Shown: in pieces, positions 47,633-56,397 of the stretch
Position numbering within the stretch: position 1 is the first letter of the stretch
Layout: every line of letters starts with the position of its first letter
Assembly: GCF_001045465.1 (NCBI RefSeq)
Contig: NZ_LFND01000001.1
Span: 248,001 to 312,000, forward strand
DNA length: 64,000 bases
Direction of reading: 5' to 3'
Source of the DNA: Chryseobacterium angstadtii
GTDB lineage: Bacteria > Bacteroidota > Bacteroidia > Flavobacteriales > Weeksellaceae
The notes under the pieces: generated by a model
What the model was told of the DNA's origin: nothing
Seen by the model: only the letters and a program-made list of their open reading frames with translations
The model's database searches: none
Translations under genes and position numbers: made by a program

Positions 47633-48370
47633 TTACCTGTTATTTTCCAGATAGTTGGTCCTTTTTTTAATTATTTTAAGTACAATGTAAATAATCATAG
47701 TCAAGGCACATCCTACTATAAAAAGCATATTGTAATGAGTATGGTTTTTAACCCATTCTCCTATTAAATCGAAAATCATAAAAATTAAAAACACAGCGAA
47801 AAGCCCGTTTTTCTCTTTCTTCAGTACCTTTTTCAAGCTGAACGACAGACTGCTCTTTGTAAAAAAATCTAATTTAGGAATAAAAACCGGTACTTTACCG
47901 GACCAGTTTCTATAAATATCCCCAAATTTTCTTTCCAAAAACTGTTCTTCAGCATAGATGATTCTTTCGTAATAAATCCAATAAAAAAGGATAAAGGAAA
48001 TAATGAACCATACATTTTCTGTCATCAGAGCAGGCCCAAGCCACATCAGGAAATTCCCAAGATACAGCGGATGTCTCACCACACTGTATATTCCTGTTGT
48101 ATTAAGGGTGTCTGCGACTTGCCCGTCTGCCGTATTTCTACCCGAAGTGTTTTTGGGTGTATGGCCTACCGTATATATTCTGACTCCGAGCCCTGCGAGA
48201 CTTACAAACAGACAGAAAATTTCATAATAAACCATACAGTCCGTGGTTTCTTTCTCCAGATTGGTCTGGATGAAAACAACCAGCCCGATGAACAAAATCC
48301 CTATTGGCAGGAAACTCCGATACTTAAACAGCCAGTTTCCCTGATCTTCAAGTTCTTCTTTTAAAGCCAT
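47633..48370 (-). CDS. ICMT/PEMT-like membrane methyltransferase
   Basis: A 245-residue polytopic membrane protein related to isoprenylcysteine carboxyl methyltransferases and phospholipid methyltransferases. Recognisable: YSVVRHPLYLGNFLMWLGPA (RHPxYxG, the SAM-binding motif) and YERIIYAEEQFLERKFGDIY (E-E-x-x-L...F...Y). Such genes often accompany heavy-metal RND operons in Bacteroidota; the substrate is unknown. A possible lipid modification under metal stress is conjecture. Part of the czc operon (21-24 base gaps on both sides). Confidence 0.85.
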   Translation of the reverse strand: MALKEELEDQGNWLFKYRSFLPIGILFIGLVVFIQTNLEKETTDCMVYYEIFCLFVSLAGLGVRIYTVGHTPKNTSGRNTADGQVADTLNTTGIYSVVRHPLYLGNFLMWLGPALMTENVWFIISFILFYWIYYERIIYAEEQFLERKFGDIYRNWSGKVPVFIPKLDFFTKSSLSFSLKKVLKKEKNGLFAVFLIFMIFDLIGEWVKNHTHYNMLFIVGCALTMIIYIVLKIIKKRTNYLENNR

Positions 48371-48394
48371 AATTTTTAAATTTCATTGTGTTTG

Positions 48395-49663
48395 TTAGTG
48401 TTCATGTCCTCCAGAATTAGAAAGTTTTGCATTCACAAAAAATGCTCCCTTCACCACAACTCTGGCATCCGGCGGAATTTGTCCTACCGGCGTAATTGCG
48501 GTATAACCCATATCTGAAGTTCCTTTCACTACTTCCACTTTTTCGAAATTCACGGTTTTTTCCTGCTCTCCGGCATGTCCGCCTTTTTCTTCTTTTTTCT
48601 CCCCACCTTCGGCAGCAGCTTCTTCATGTTCTTCAGCCTTTTTATCTGTCCGAACGAAAACGTAATACTTCCCGTCTGCTTCTACAATGGCTTCATTCGG
48701 AACGGCAGGGGTTGTATTTTTATCTAGGCTTACGATTCCGGTGATATTCATTCCGTCTATCAGGCCTGCTTTATTTCCGGTCACGGTTCCATGCACAGAA
48801 ATGGTTTTGCTTTCATTCTCAAAAGAAGAACCTACGCTATATACCATGGCATCATATTCTGTTTCCGGATTATTGGTCAGTTTAAAATGAACAATCTGCC
48901 CTACTTTCATTCTAGGCAGGTCTTTTTCAAAAACCTGAAGATCCAGGTGAATAGAATTGTTGTCTATAATTTCCGCCACAGGAGAAGAAACATCTACATA
49001 ACTTCCGATCTGAGCGGAAATGCTGCTTACGGTTCCGCTTATAGGTGCTGTAATGACAAGTCCTGATCTCATATTGGAATTACTGACTTTTCCGGGGCTT
49101 ATACCCATCATCTGAAGCTGTCTTAAAAGAGAAGCTTTCCGGGTTCTTAATGTTCTGAGCTCTGCATCTGAACTTTGCAGGTTTTTCTTAGCCCCTGCAT
49201 CGTTATCGAAAAGTTCCCGTTGTCTTCTGTATTCCTGTTCTGCATAGGTAATTCTACTGTTCGTTGTGAGATAATCTTCCTGTAAGCGGATAAAATCGGG
49301 ATTGGCGATGGTTGCAATCACCTGTCCTTTTTTTACGATGCTTCCTACCTGCACGGTAAGGGTTTTGATGACTCCGCCGTACAGAGAGGTGATGGTTGCT
49401 TTGTTATTATTGGGAACCCGGAGAATTCCATTGGCTTTGACTGTGGAAGTCAGTTCTTTCATTTCCACAGGCCCTAGAGTTATCCCTACCGATTTCATCT
49501 GTTCTGCCGTTAAAGCTGCAATAGTCTGCGGACCTTCTTCATGGGCAGCTTCGGTCTTTTCGGTTTTCGTTTCACTTTTTTCTGCCGGGGTTTCTTTTTT
49601 CCCGCAGCTTATGAGTAAAAGAGCCGTGACCGTAAGGTATATGATGTTTTGCTTTATTTTCAT
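48395..49663 (-). CDS. czcB: Heavy-metal RND efflux periplasmic adaptor (CzcB-like)
   Basis: A 422-residue lipoprotein (TVTALLLISC) of the membrane fusion protein family that couples the RND pump to the outer membrane channel. Acidic, Lys/Glu-rich segment first, then lipoyl half-motifs (SLYGGVIKTLTVQVGSIVKK ... LVITAPISGTVSSISAQIGS), an alpha-hairpin between them, a beta-barrel (IHLDLQVFEKDLPRMKVGQI) and a C-terminal domain interrupted by a Glu/Lys/His-rich insert (HEEAAAEGGEKKEEKGGHAG) that may bind metal. It starts one base after the czcA stop. Confidence 0.93.
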   Translation of the reverse strand: MKIKQNIIYLTVTALLLISCGKKETPAEKSETKTEKTEAAHEEGPQTIAALTAEQMKSVGITLGPVEMKELTSTVKANGILRVPNNNKATITSLYGGVIKTLTVQVGSIVKKGQVIATIANPDFIRLQEDYLTTNSRITYAEQEYRRQRELFDNDAGAKKNLQSSDAELRTLRTRKASLLRQLQMMGISPGKVSNSNMRSGLVITAPISGTVSSISAQIGSYVDVSSPVAEIIDNNSIHLDLQVFEKDLPRMKVGQIVHFKLTNNPETEYDAMVYSVGSSFENESKTISVHGTVTGNKAGLIDGMNITGIVSLDKNTTPAVPNEAIVEADGKYYVFVRTDKKAEEHEEAAAEGGEKKEEKGGHAGEQEKTVNFEKVEVVKGTSDMGYTAITPVGQIPPDARVVVKGAFFVNAKLSNSGGHEH

Positions 49664-49664
49664 G

Positions 49665-52600
49665 TTATTTATTGATAATTGAATTAATAGTAACTACAGA
49701 TTGGTTCACCTGCTGGATAGATTCTAAATATTTTAACTGGATATTGGTTGCGGTCTGCAGGGCAAAAAGATATTCTACATAAGAGATTTCTCCTGTTTTG
49801 TACCCTAATTGGGCTGCTTTTACAATCTTTTCTGCGTTTGGAATAGCCTGACTTACATAATATTCATATTGTTGTATGTCCTGCTGGTATTGTCCCAAAG
49901 CATTTTCCAGCTGTGCAGTAAGCTGTTTCTGCTGCATTTTGGCATTGGTCTCGGCGGCAAGTTTATCATATTCCAAAGCCTGTATCCTTGCTTTTGTAGC
50001 TCCAAAAGTCAAAGGAATGGCAACGCCTACTGAAAAAGAGTTAAAACGGTCGCCTGCATTATAGAATTTCTCCTGTCCGTTTTTGGTATGAAAACCAATC
50101 AGCGACTGGCTTGTCAATCCGAGGCTGAACTCTGGAAGTCCCTGAGATTTTTCAACCTTCTTATTCTTTTCAGCAATCTCCATTTCCTGATAGAAAGCTT
50201 TTATTGTAGGGTTATTGGCTACAGAACCGCTGTCCAGAATATTCTCTGTTTTTAAAGGTTCATACTCTTTTTTAAACGGAACTTCAAAATCTTCTGACGT
50301 GTTCAGTAATGTCTTTAAATTTTTATAGGCATTGTTTAAATAGACTTCATTCTGTCTCAGCAGCAGACTGATTTCTCCTTTCTGGGTTTCTGCTGTATTA
50401 ATTTCAATTTTCTTAATATCTCCTGCTTTAAATCTTACGGTAGCAATCCTGATAAAATCCTGGTAAAGGCTATCGAGATCCTTCAGCTTAAATTTATTGT
50501 ATTGAAGGTATTCTATCTGATAGTAGTAGCTTCTTACCTGTTTTGTCAGTTCATTCACCGAAACTTCTTTACTGATCTGGCGGCTTTTGATATTTTCTGT
50601 AATCAGTTCTCTTCTCGCTTTGAACAGTGTAGGAAAAGGAATGCTTTGAGAAATGGCAAACGACTGGTCGAATTTTGGACTGTTGTACTGCCCCAGCTGC
50701 GCTTCAAAATTCAGCTTCGGAAGTTCTTTGGCTGTTCCTTTGAGGGCTTCCGCTGATTTTATACTCAGATCTTTCGATTTTAAAACCAGATTATTTTCCG
50801 TCGCCATTTCTACTGCCTGATCTACGGAGATCTGACGGGTTTGGGCTTTAAATGTCTGCCCGAACATCAGAAATCCAAGAACAAGAATTGTAGCGACAGG
50901 TTTAATTTTATTAATTCTTCCTTTAATCTTCGTATTAAAAATAATATAAAGCATCGGCAAAACAAATAAGGTAAGGAATGTGGCTGTCACCAGTCCTCCG
51001 ATTACTACTGTAGCCAAAGGTTTCTGTACTTCTGCTCCGGCTCCCGTGGAAATGGCCATTGGTAAAAATCCTAATGAGGCCACTGTTGCGGTCATGAGAA
51101 CAGGTCTCAGTCTGGTTTTTGTTCCTTCATAGACTCTTTTCAACACATCGGTTTCACCTTCTTTTTCCAGTTGGTTAAAGGTTCCGATCAAAACAATTCC
51201 GTTGAGAACCGCTACCCCGAACAGGGCAATAAACCCAATTCCGGCACTGATACTGAACGGCATGTCTCTTAAAAGAAGTGCAAATACTCCTCCGATCGCA
51301 CTCATTGGAATGGCAGTAAAAATTAATGCCGCCTGCTTGAATGAATGGAATGTAAAATACAAGAGCATAAAGATGAGAAACAGGGAAACAGGAACAGCTA
51401 TCATCAAACGTTTGCTGGCTTCCTGAAGGTTTTCGAACTGGCCTCCGTAAGTAAAGTAATATCCGGAAGGCAGTTTTACCTGCTTATCCAGTTTGGCCTG
51501 AATATCCTGCACCACACTCTGTACATCCCGTCCTTTTACATTAAACCCAATCACGATTCTCCTTTTTCCTTCTTCACGGCTGATCTGTGCCGGGCCAAGT
51601 TTATAGCTTACATTCGCTACTTGGGAAAGAGGGATTTGTGCTCCGGTATTGGTTGCAATCATTAAATTATTCACATCACTGATACTCGTTCTGTGAAGAC
51701 TGTCGAGACGGACTACAAGGTCGAAACGTCTTTCATTTTCAAAAACCTGTCCGGCTGCTTTTCCAGCAAAGGCCGTACTTACAGCATTGTTCACATCTTC
51801 TATATTCAATCCGTAATTGGCCATTCTGGTTCTGTCGTATTCCACATTAATCTGGGGAAGACCGCTTACTCTTTCAATCTGAGGAGCTGTTGCCCCATCC
51901 ACGGTTTGAATGATCTTTCCTACTTTATCTGCATAAATAGACAGCGAATCCAGGTTTTCACCAAAAATTTTAACGGCAACATCCTGCCTGATCCCTGTCA
52001 TCAATTCATTAAAACGCATCTGAATCGGTTGATTTTTTTCAAAAAATACGCCCGGAATGGTTTCCAGCTTTTCACTGATTTCATCCGCCAGTTCCGTATA
52101 GGATTTTTTGGACTTCCATTCGCTTTGTGGTTTTAATACGACAATCAGGTCGGTGGCTTCCGGAGGCATAGGATCGGTAGGAACCTCAGCGGATCCGGTT
52201 TTCCCGACTACCATTTTCACTTCATCAAACTGCTTGATGATTCTGGATGCCTGCATAGAAGTTTCTATACTCTGGCTGAGTGAGCTTCCCTGCGGAAGAA
52301 TACAGTGGAATGCATAATCTCCTTCCTGAAGCTGAGGAATAAATTCACCTCCCATATTTTTGAAGATAAAAGCACTGATGACAAAAATAAAGACAGTAAC
52401 CGAAACGATGATATATTTTACTTTCACCGCTTTTTGCAGCATCGGCTGATAGATCTTCTGGAGAAAATCCATCATTTTGTCACTGATGGTTTTTTTATGG
52501 GTTATCTTTTTTGAAAGGAACAAGGCGCTTGCTGCCGGAATATAAGTAATAGAAAGGATTGTAGCTCCTATAATGGCAAATCCTACTGTTTTGGCCATCG

Positions 52601-54029
52601 GTGTAAACATTTTTCCTTCTACTCCTACCAGCGTAAGGATAGGTACATATACAATTAAGATAATAATCTGTCCGAATATGGCACTATTCATCATTTTGGA
52701 AGCTGCCGTTCCCACTTCCTGATCCATCTGGATCTGGGTAAGACTGTTTTTATAATTCTTATTGTGTTGCAGTACATGCAGTGTAGCTTCTACAATAATT
52801 ACGGCACCATCTACAATGAGCCCGAAATCTATAGCTCCAAGACTCATCAAATTGGCACTTACGCCAAAAACATTCATCATTCCTAAAGCAAAAAGCAATG
52901 ACAGAGGGATCGCTGAAGCCACAATAAGCCCGGCTCTGAAGTTCCCGAGAAAGACCACTAAAACGAAAATAACGATTAAAGCTCCTTCAATAAGGTTTTT
53001 CTCTACGGTATTAATAGCTCTGTCCACAAGATCTGTTCTGTCCAGGAAGGGCTCTATGACCACATCGTCAGGAAGCGACTTCTGAATGGTAGGGATCTTA
53101 GCTTTGATAAGACTTACCACATCATTACTGTTGGCTCCTTTCAGCATCATTACAACGCCGCCTACTGCATCTACTTTCCCGTTGTAAGTCAGTGCTCCAT
53201 AACGAACAGCACTTCCCAAACGCACATCTGCAACATCTTTGATAAATATAGGAACGCTTCCGGTCTCATTTTTTACGGAGATATTTCTGATGTCATCCAA
53301 TGAAGTTACAAAACCGATTCCGCGGATAAAGTAGGCATTTGGTTTTTTATCTATATAGGCTCCTCCGGTATTCTGATTATTTTTTTCTAAAGCTGTAAAA
53401 ATATCGGAAATACTGACTCCCATTGCTTTGAGACGGTCGGGATTCACTCCTACTTCATACTGTTTCAATTCTCCACCGAAGCTGTTGATTTCAGCTACTC
53501 CGGGTGTTCCGTTCAACTGTCTTCGGACAATCCAGTCCTGCATGGTACGGAGTTCTTTGGCTGAATATTTTTTTTCGCTTCCTTTTTTAGGGTGAAGAAT
53601 ATACTGATAGACTTCCCCAAGACCTGTACTTACAGGTGCGAGTTCGGGTGTCCCGACTCCTTTGGGAATTTCTTCTACCGCCGTTTTCAACTGTTCGTTA
53701 ATGAGTTGTCTGGCAAAATAAACGTCTACATTTTCTTTGAATACCACAGTGATTACGGAAAGCCCGAATCTTGAAATACTTCTGGTTTCCTCGATATCCG
53801 GGACATTGGCAATACTCTGTTCTATGGGAAAAGTAACCAATTGTTCCACTTCCTGCCCTGCCAGTGTAGGACATGCGGTAATGATCTGAACCTGATTGTT
53901 GGTAATATCAGGAACAGCATCTATGGGAAGTTTTGTAGCACTCCAAACTCCCCAGATGATCAGAAGCAAGGTCATAATTCCGACGATCACCTTGTTTTTG
54001 ATACTGAATTTTATGATTTTATCTAACAC
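49665..54029 (-). CDS. czcA: CzcA-type heavy-metal RND pump fused to a TolC/CzcC outer membrane factor
   Basis: A 1454-residue fusion. Residues ~1-1040 are a complete HME-RND pump: N-terminal helix, porter domains, and in helix 4 the motif DFGLIVDGAVIIVEA (~401-415), whose D...D...E pattern is typical of Zn/Co/Cd/Ni pumps rather than Cu/Ag pumps. After the last pump helices comes a hydrophobic stretch PVATILVLGFLMFGQTFKAQ (~1045-1064), then ~390 residues of an outer membrane efflux protein (ISVDQAVEMATENN ... QVNQSVVTINSIINK). Such fusions are known in Bacteroidota; the linker could be an internal signal peptide or a 13th helix. First gene of the operon, promoter at 54083. Confidence 0.94.
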   Translation of the reverse strand: MLDKIIKFSIKNKVIVGIMTLLLIIWGVWSATKLPIDAVPDITNNQVQIITACPTLAGQEVEQLVTFPIEQSIANVPDIEETRSISRFGLSVITVVFKENVDVYFARQLINEQLKTAVEEIPKGVGTPELAPVSTGLGEVYQYILHPKKGSEKKYSAKELRTMQDWIVRRQLNGTPGVAEINSFGGELKQYEVGVNPDRLKAMGVSISDIFTALEKNNQNTGGAYIDKKPNAYFIRGIGFVTSLDDIRNISVKNETGSVPIFIKDVADVRLGSAVRYGALTYNGKVDAVGGVVMMLKGANSNDVVSLIKAKIPTIQKSLPDDVVIEPFLDRTDLVDRAINTVEKNLIEGALIVIFVLVVFLGNFRAGLIVASAIPLSLLFALGMMNVFGVSANLMSLGAIDFGLIVDGAVIIVEATLHVLQHNKNYKNSLTQIQMDQEVGTAASKMMNSAIFGQIIILIVYVPILTLVGVEGKMFTPMAKTVGFAIIGATILSITYIPAASALFLSKKITHKKTISDKMMDFLQKIYQPMLQKAVKVKYIIVSVTVFIFVISAFIFKNMGGEFIPQLQEGDYAFHCILPQGSSLSQSIETSMQASRIIKQFDEVKMVVGKTGSAEVPTDPMPPEATDLIVVLKPQSEWKSKKSYTELADEISEKLETIPGVFFEKNQPIQMRFNELMTGIRQDVAVKIFGENLDSLSIYADKVGKIIQTVDGATAPQIERVSGLPQINVEYDRTRMANYGLNIEDVNNAVSTAFAGKAAGQVFENERRFDLVVRLDSLHRTSISDVNNLMIATNTGAQIPLSQVANVSYKLGPAQISREEGKRRIVIGFNVKGRDVQSVVQDIQAKLDKQVKLPSGYYFTYGGQFENLQEASKRLMIAVPVSLFLIFMLLYFTFHSFKQAALIFTAIPMSAIGGVFALLLRDMPFSISAGIGFIALFGVAVLNGIVLIGTFNQLEKEGETDVLKRVYEGTKTRLRPVLMTATVASLGFLPMAISTGAGAEVQKPLATVVIGGLVTATFLTLFVLPMLYIIFNTKIKGRINKIKPVATILVLGFLMFGQTFKAQTRQISVDQAVEMATENNLVLKSKDLSIKSAEALKGTAKELPKLNFEAQLGQYNSPKFDQSFAISQSIPFPTLFKARRELITENIKSRQISKEVSVNELTKQVRSYYYQIEYLQYNKFKLKDLDSLYQDFIRIATVRFKAGDIKKIEINTAETQKGEISLLLRQNEVYLNNAYKNLKTLLNTSEDFEVPFKKEYEPLKTENILDSGSVANNPTIKAFYQEMEIAEKNKKVEKSQGLPEFSLGLTSQSLIGFHTKNGQEKFYNAGDRFNSFSVGVAIPLTFGATKARIQALEYDKLAAETNAKMQQKQLTAQLENALGQYQQDIQQYEYYVSQAIPNAEKIVKAAQLGYKTGEISYVEYLFALQTATNIQLKYLESIQQVNQSVVTINSIINK

Positions 54030-54059
54030 GATCTGTATTTAATTTTTATGGGTAATAAC

Positions 54060-54118
54060 TGCATGCGGCGGTAATGCCGATGCAAAAATATCACGAAGAT
54101 CTCTGCAATGAAATTGCA
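54060..54118 (-). promoter_or_regulatory. Promoter and operators of the czc metal-efflux operon
   Basis: Minus strand: palindrome TGCAAT-TTC-ATTGCA (54104-54118), 13-base spacer, -7 box TATTTTTG (54083-54090). A second inverted repeat, TGCATCGGC / GCCGCATGCA with a one-base bulge (54060-54084), covers the expected start point. The first palindrome and spacing are repeated before the zinc ATPase gene. Confidence 0.65.
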
Positions 54119-54164
54119 AAGTTCAACAGAAAGAAAGCCTTAACTTTCTATTAATCAACAAAAA

Positions 54165-54488
54165 TTAAATCTTAGGGGGCTGCCAGATATGGTCGTATAC
54201 CTGGTATGCAAAGTTGTTTTTCTGAAAAAGAATTTTCTTTGAGAAATAAGCCTGAACATGATTTGGGACCTCAAACAGAGGATCCATTTTGAAAGCCGAC
54301 ACCGTCATCTGGCAACAGCTGCATGCACAAAGCGGAGAACAAATATCTCCTCTGTCTTTTGAATGAGACTCATCCATATTGAATGACAGCTTTGTATCTC
54401 CCTGTCCTGAAGGACGGTGCACATCTTCACAAGGCATCAGTGACAATGCCATGAAATAAAATGCAAGTATCCATCTTAACAGATTCAT
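54165..54488 (-). CDS. DUF6660-like small Cys-rich exported protein
   Basis: A 107-residue protein with an N-terminal hydrophobic signal (LLRWILAFYFMALSLMPC) and the cysteine cluster DICSPLCACSCCQMTVSAF, five Cys in ten residues, typical of DUF6660. The middle is acidic and His-containing; the end HIWQPPKI recalls the FKPPVF and FHPPLV tails of the small Cys proteins at 40034 and 42385. It lies upstream of the czc operon on the same strand; metal binding in the periplasm is likely but unproven. The -7 box is only five bases from the ATG. Confidence 0.8.
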   Translation of the reverse strand: MNLLRWILAFYFMALSLMPCEDVHRPSGQGDTKLSFNMDESHSKDRGDICSPLCACSCCQMTVSAFKMDPLFEVPNHVQAYFSKKILFQKNNFAYQVYDHIWQPPKI

Positions 54489-54493
54489 ATGAA

Positions 54494-54501
54494 CAAAGGT
54501 A
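54494..54501 (-). promoter_or_regulatory. -7 element of the DUF6660-like gene, very close to the start codon
   Basis: TACCTTTG on the minus strand, an exact match, with five bases before the ATG: a nearly leaderless transcript. Confidence 0.5.
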
Positions 54502-54931
54502 GAGTTTTTTTCTAAAACGAAAATATTATATGAGGTATTTAATATATTCTTGACATTGGAGTGGAGGTTTGGGTGGTGTGGTGTATTTTAATCTGCCTCC
54601 GAATTTCAAAATTTATCATTAATATTTTTTATTCATTAAAAAGATCAATTAAATATTTTTCTTTTTTTATTCAACTAAAAGCCCAATAGTTCTCTTTTGG
54701 ATGATATATATTAAGGTTAGATGGATTTAATTCAAATATTATTTAATTTTGCAAAAGCACACAAATCTCCTCGTAAAGTGAAAAAACTATATACTTAATT
54801 CTTTACCAACAGAATATATAAAGAGATGTTTATAAAATATAAGATCAAAGGATCTTTATTAAATTAACGGCTACCTCATGTAAACTACAAAAATATTTTT
54901 AAGATTTAAAAAGAAACAATTATACCATTTT
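54502..54931. other. Intergenic region upstream of the RHS toxin locus
   Basis: About 430 AT-rich bases. A consensus -7 box TAATTTTG lies at 54744-54751, which would give the gene at 54932 a leader of about 175 bases. I see no gene or strong hairpin. Confidence 0.55.
54744..54751 (+). promoter_or_regulatory. -7 element of the RHS accessory gene
   Basis: TAATTTTG, an exact TAnnTTTG match; no clear -33 TTG. Confidence 0.5.
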
Positions 54932-55810
54932 ATGAAAAAAATTTTATCAATTATCGGAATAGCTGTATTTGGAACACTATTTTCTCAAAATATCCCTTTT
55001 GACAAATTATATGGAAATTCAGATCCCACAAACTATTACCTAACCCATTATCCTGTAGCGGGTTCAGATGGCTTGGATATCAAGTGGTATGGTGGTATTA
55101 AACTCCAAACATCTGAGGCTTTAGTACAATTATTAAACAATGGGAATGTTGGTATTGGAACCAGTGACCCCAATGCAAAACTACATGTCCTTAAAGAGAA
55201 TACAAATAATCAAAATTTAGTCATTGGTAAATTTGATGCCTCAGGTCCAACCGGAGGTAGTACGATGGTGAGTATAGGATATCATACTACTGCTAACCTA
55301 GAACTCAATTCTGCATATACAGGTAGTGGATTCAGATATGGAAGCTATGGTGATTTTAACATCGAAAATGATAACAACAGTACAAGTTTAGGAGCTATAA
55401 ATTTTGTTTCCAATAAGAAAATACAAATGGCCATCATGCCCAATGGAAATGCATCTCTTCAAGGTAAATTTGAAGCAAAAGAGGTTAAGGTAACGCTTAC
55501 ACCAACAGCCGATTTTGTTTTTGATGAGTATTATGATCTACCAAAACTCGAAGATGTAGAAAAACACATTAAAGAGAAAAAACATCTTCCTGAAATTGCT
55601 TCTGCAAAAGTAATGGAAAAAGAAGGGGTAAATGTTGGAGAATTCCAAATTAAACTTTTACAAAAAATTGAAGAATTAACTCTTTATTCCATTGAGCAGA
55701 ATAAGCAGATAAAAAGTCTTCAGGAAGAGAACAAAACTTTAAAATCTCAATCTGAAGATATAAAAGAATTAAAAAAACAGGTTCAGCAAATCCTTTCCAC
55801 CAAAAAATAG
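54932..55810 (+). CDS. Tail-fibre-like exported protein with C-terminal coiled coil
   Basis: A 292-residue exported protein: signal MKKILSIIGIAVFGTLFSQ; a repeat segment NNGNVGIGTSDPNAKLHVLK of the kind found in phage-tail-fibre-like surface proteins; then TADFVFDEYYDLPKLEDVEK and KKHLPEIASAKVMEKEGVNV, a conserved C-terminal module resembling intramolecular-chaperone (S74-like) endings but without a clear catalytic pair; finally a coiled coil (LQEENKTLKSQSEDIKELKK). These proteins often precede RHS/SpvB genes in Flavobacteriia. It probably trimerises at the surface; the link to the toxin is by position. Confidence 0.75.
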   Translation: MKKILSIIGIAVFGTLFSQNIPFDKLYGNSDPTNYYLTHYPVAGSDGLDIKWYGGIKLQTSEALVQLLNNGNVGIGTSDPNAKLHVLKENTNNQNLVIGKFDASGPTGGSTMVSIGYHTTANLELNSAYTGSGFRYGSYGDFNIENDNNSTSLGAINFVSNKKIQMAIMPNGNASLQGKFEAKEVKVTLTPTADFVFDEYYDLPKLEDVEKHIKEKKHLPEIASAKVMEKEGVNVGEFQIKLLQKIEELTLYSIEQNKQIKSLQEENKTLKSQSEDIKELKKQVQQILSTKK

Positions 55811-55818
55811 ACACACTG

Positions 55819-56289
55819 ATGAAAAGAAAATTACTTTCGATATTCTCTCTACTTATAAGCATTTTCGGGTTTTCTCAAACCGAGATTTATTTCAAATACG
55901 ATGAGGCCGGGAACCAAAGATACAGAGGCCCTAATACTGCAGGAAAAAATACTCCGGCAGAAGCAGCAAAAAAAGAGACTAAAACAGTAACTGCATTGCA
56001 ACAAGCTTCTATCATGGATGAAAAAACTTTCTGGAAACAGATAAGATTATATCCTGTACCTGTCAACGATATTCTTACCATCGACTGGACTGAAGAAGCA
56101 GACCAACTTATAGAATCTGTTTCTCTATATCAACACAGTACGGTACATTGGAAATTCCAACAGCAGAATATTCCGGGGCTGAACCGTCAGCTTAAAATCA
56201 ATATGACAGGATATGACTGGGGAGTATATATTCTGCGTTTTACATTGAAAGACGGAAGAGTATTCGGCAGAAATATTACCAAAAGATAG
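55819..56289 (+). CDS. Small exported protein with YD-like start and T9SS-type C-terminus
   Basis: A 156-residue protein: signal peptide to IFGFSQ, then EIYFKYDEAGNQRYRGPN, which resembles a single YD repeat of RHS proteins, a Lys/Ala/Thr-rich linker, and a C-terminal sorting-domain-like part (IRLYPVPVNDILTIDW ... DWGVYILRFTLKDGRV). It lies 8 bases after the fibre-like gene and about 110 bases before the RHS gene, so the three are probably one locus. A role in exporting or docking the RHS protein is conjecture. Confidence 0.75.
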   Translation: MKRKLLSIFSLLISIFGFSQTEIYFKYDEAGNQRYRGPNTAGKNTPAEAAKKETKTVTALQQASIMDEKTFWKQIRLYPVPVNDILTIDWTEEADQLIESVSLYQHSTVHWKFQQQNIPGLNRQLKINMTGYDWGVYILRFTLKDGRVFGRNITKR

Positions 56290-56314
56290 ATTTTTTTGGA
56301 TTAAAATAGATTAA

Positions 56315-56355
56315 AGCATTGAAAGATTAAAAAATTTTTCAGTGCTGTATCTTTT
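56315..56355 (+). promoter_or_regulatory. Hairpin and weak -7 box before the RHS gene
   Basis: AGCATTGAAA / TTTCAGTGCT (one G-U) pair across 12 bases, possibly ending the upstream transcript, followed by TATCTTTT (56348-56355), one base off consensus, 42 bases before the RHS ATG. Confidence 0.35.
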
Positions 56356-56397
56356 ACTTATTGATCAACAATTCTCATTGATAATTATACTATAAAA

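Noticed and set aside
49665..54029. Copper/silver pump (CusA) assignment
   Set aside because: The helix 4 motif DFGLIVDGAVIIVEA has the acidic pattern of Zn/Co/Cd pumps, and the operon has CDF and Zn-type ATPase genes rather than copper genes.
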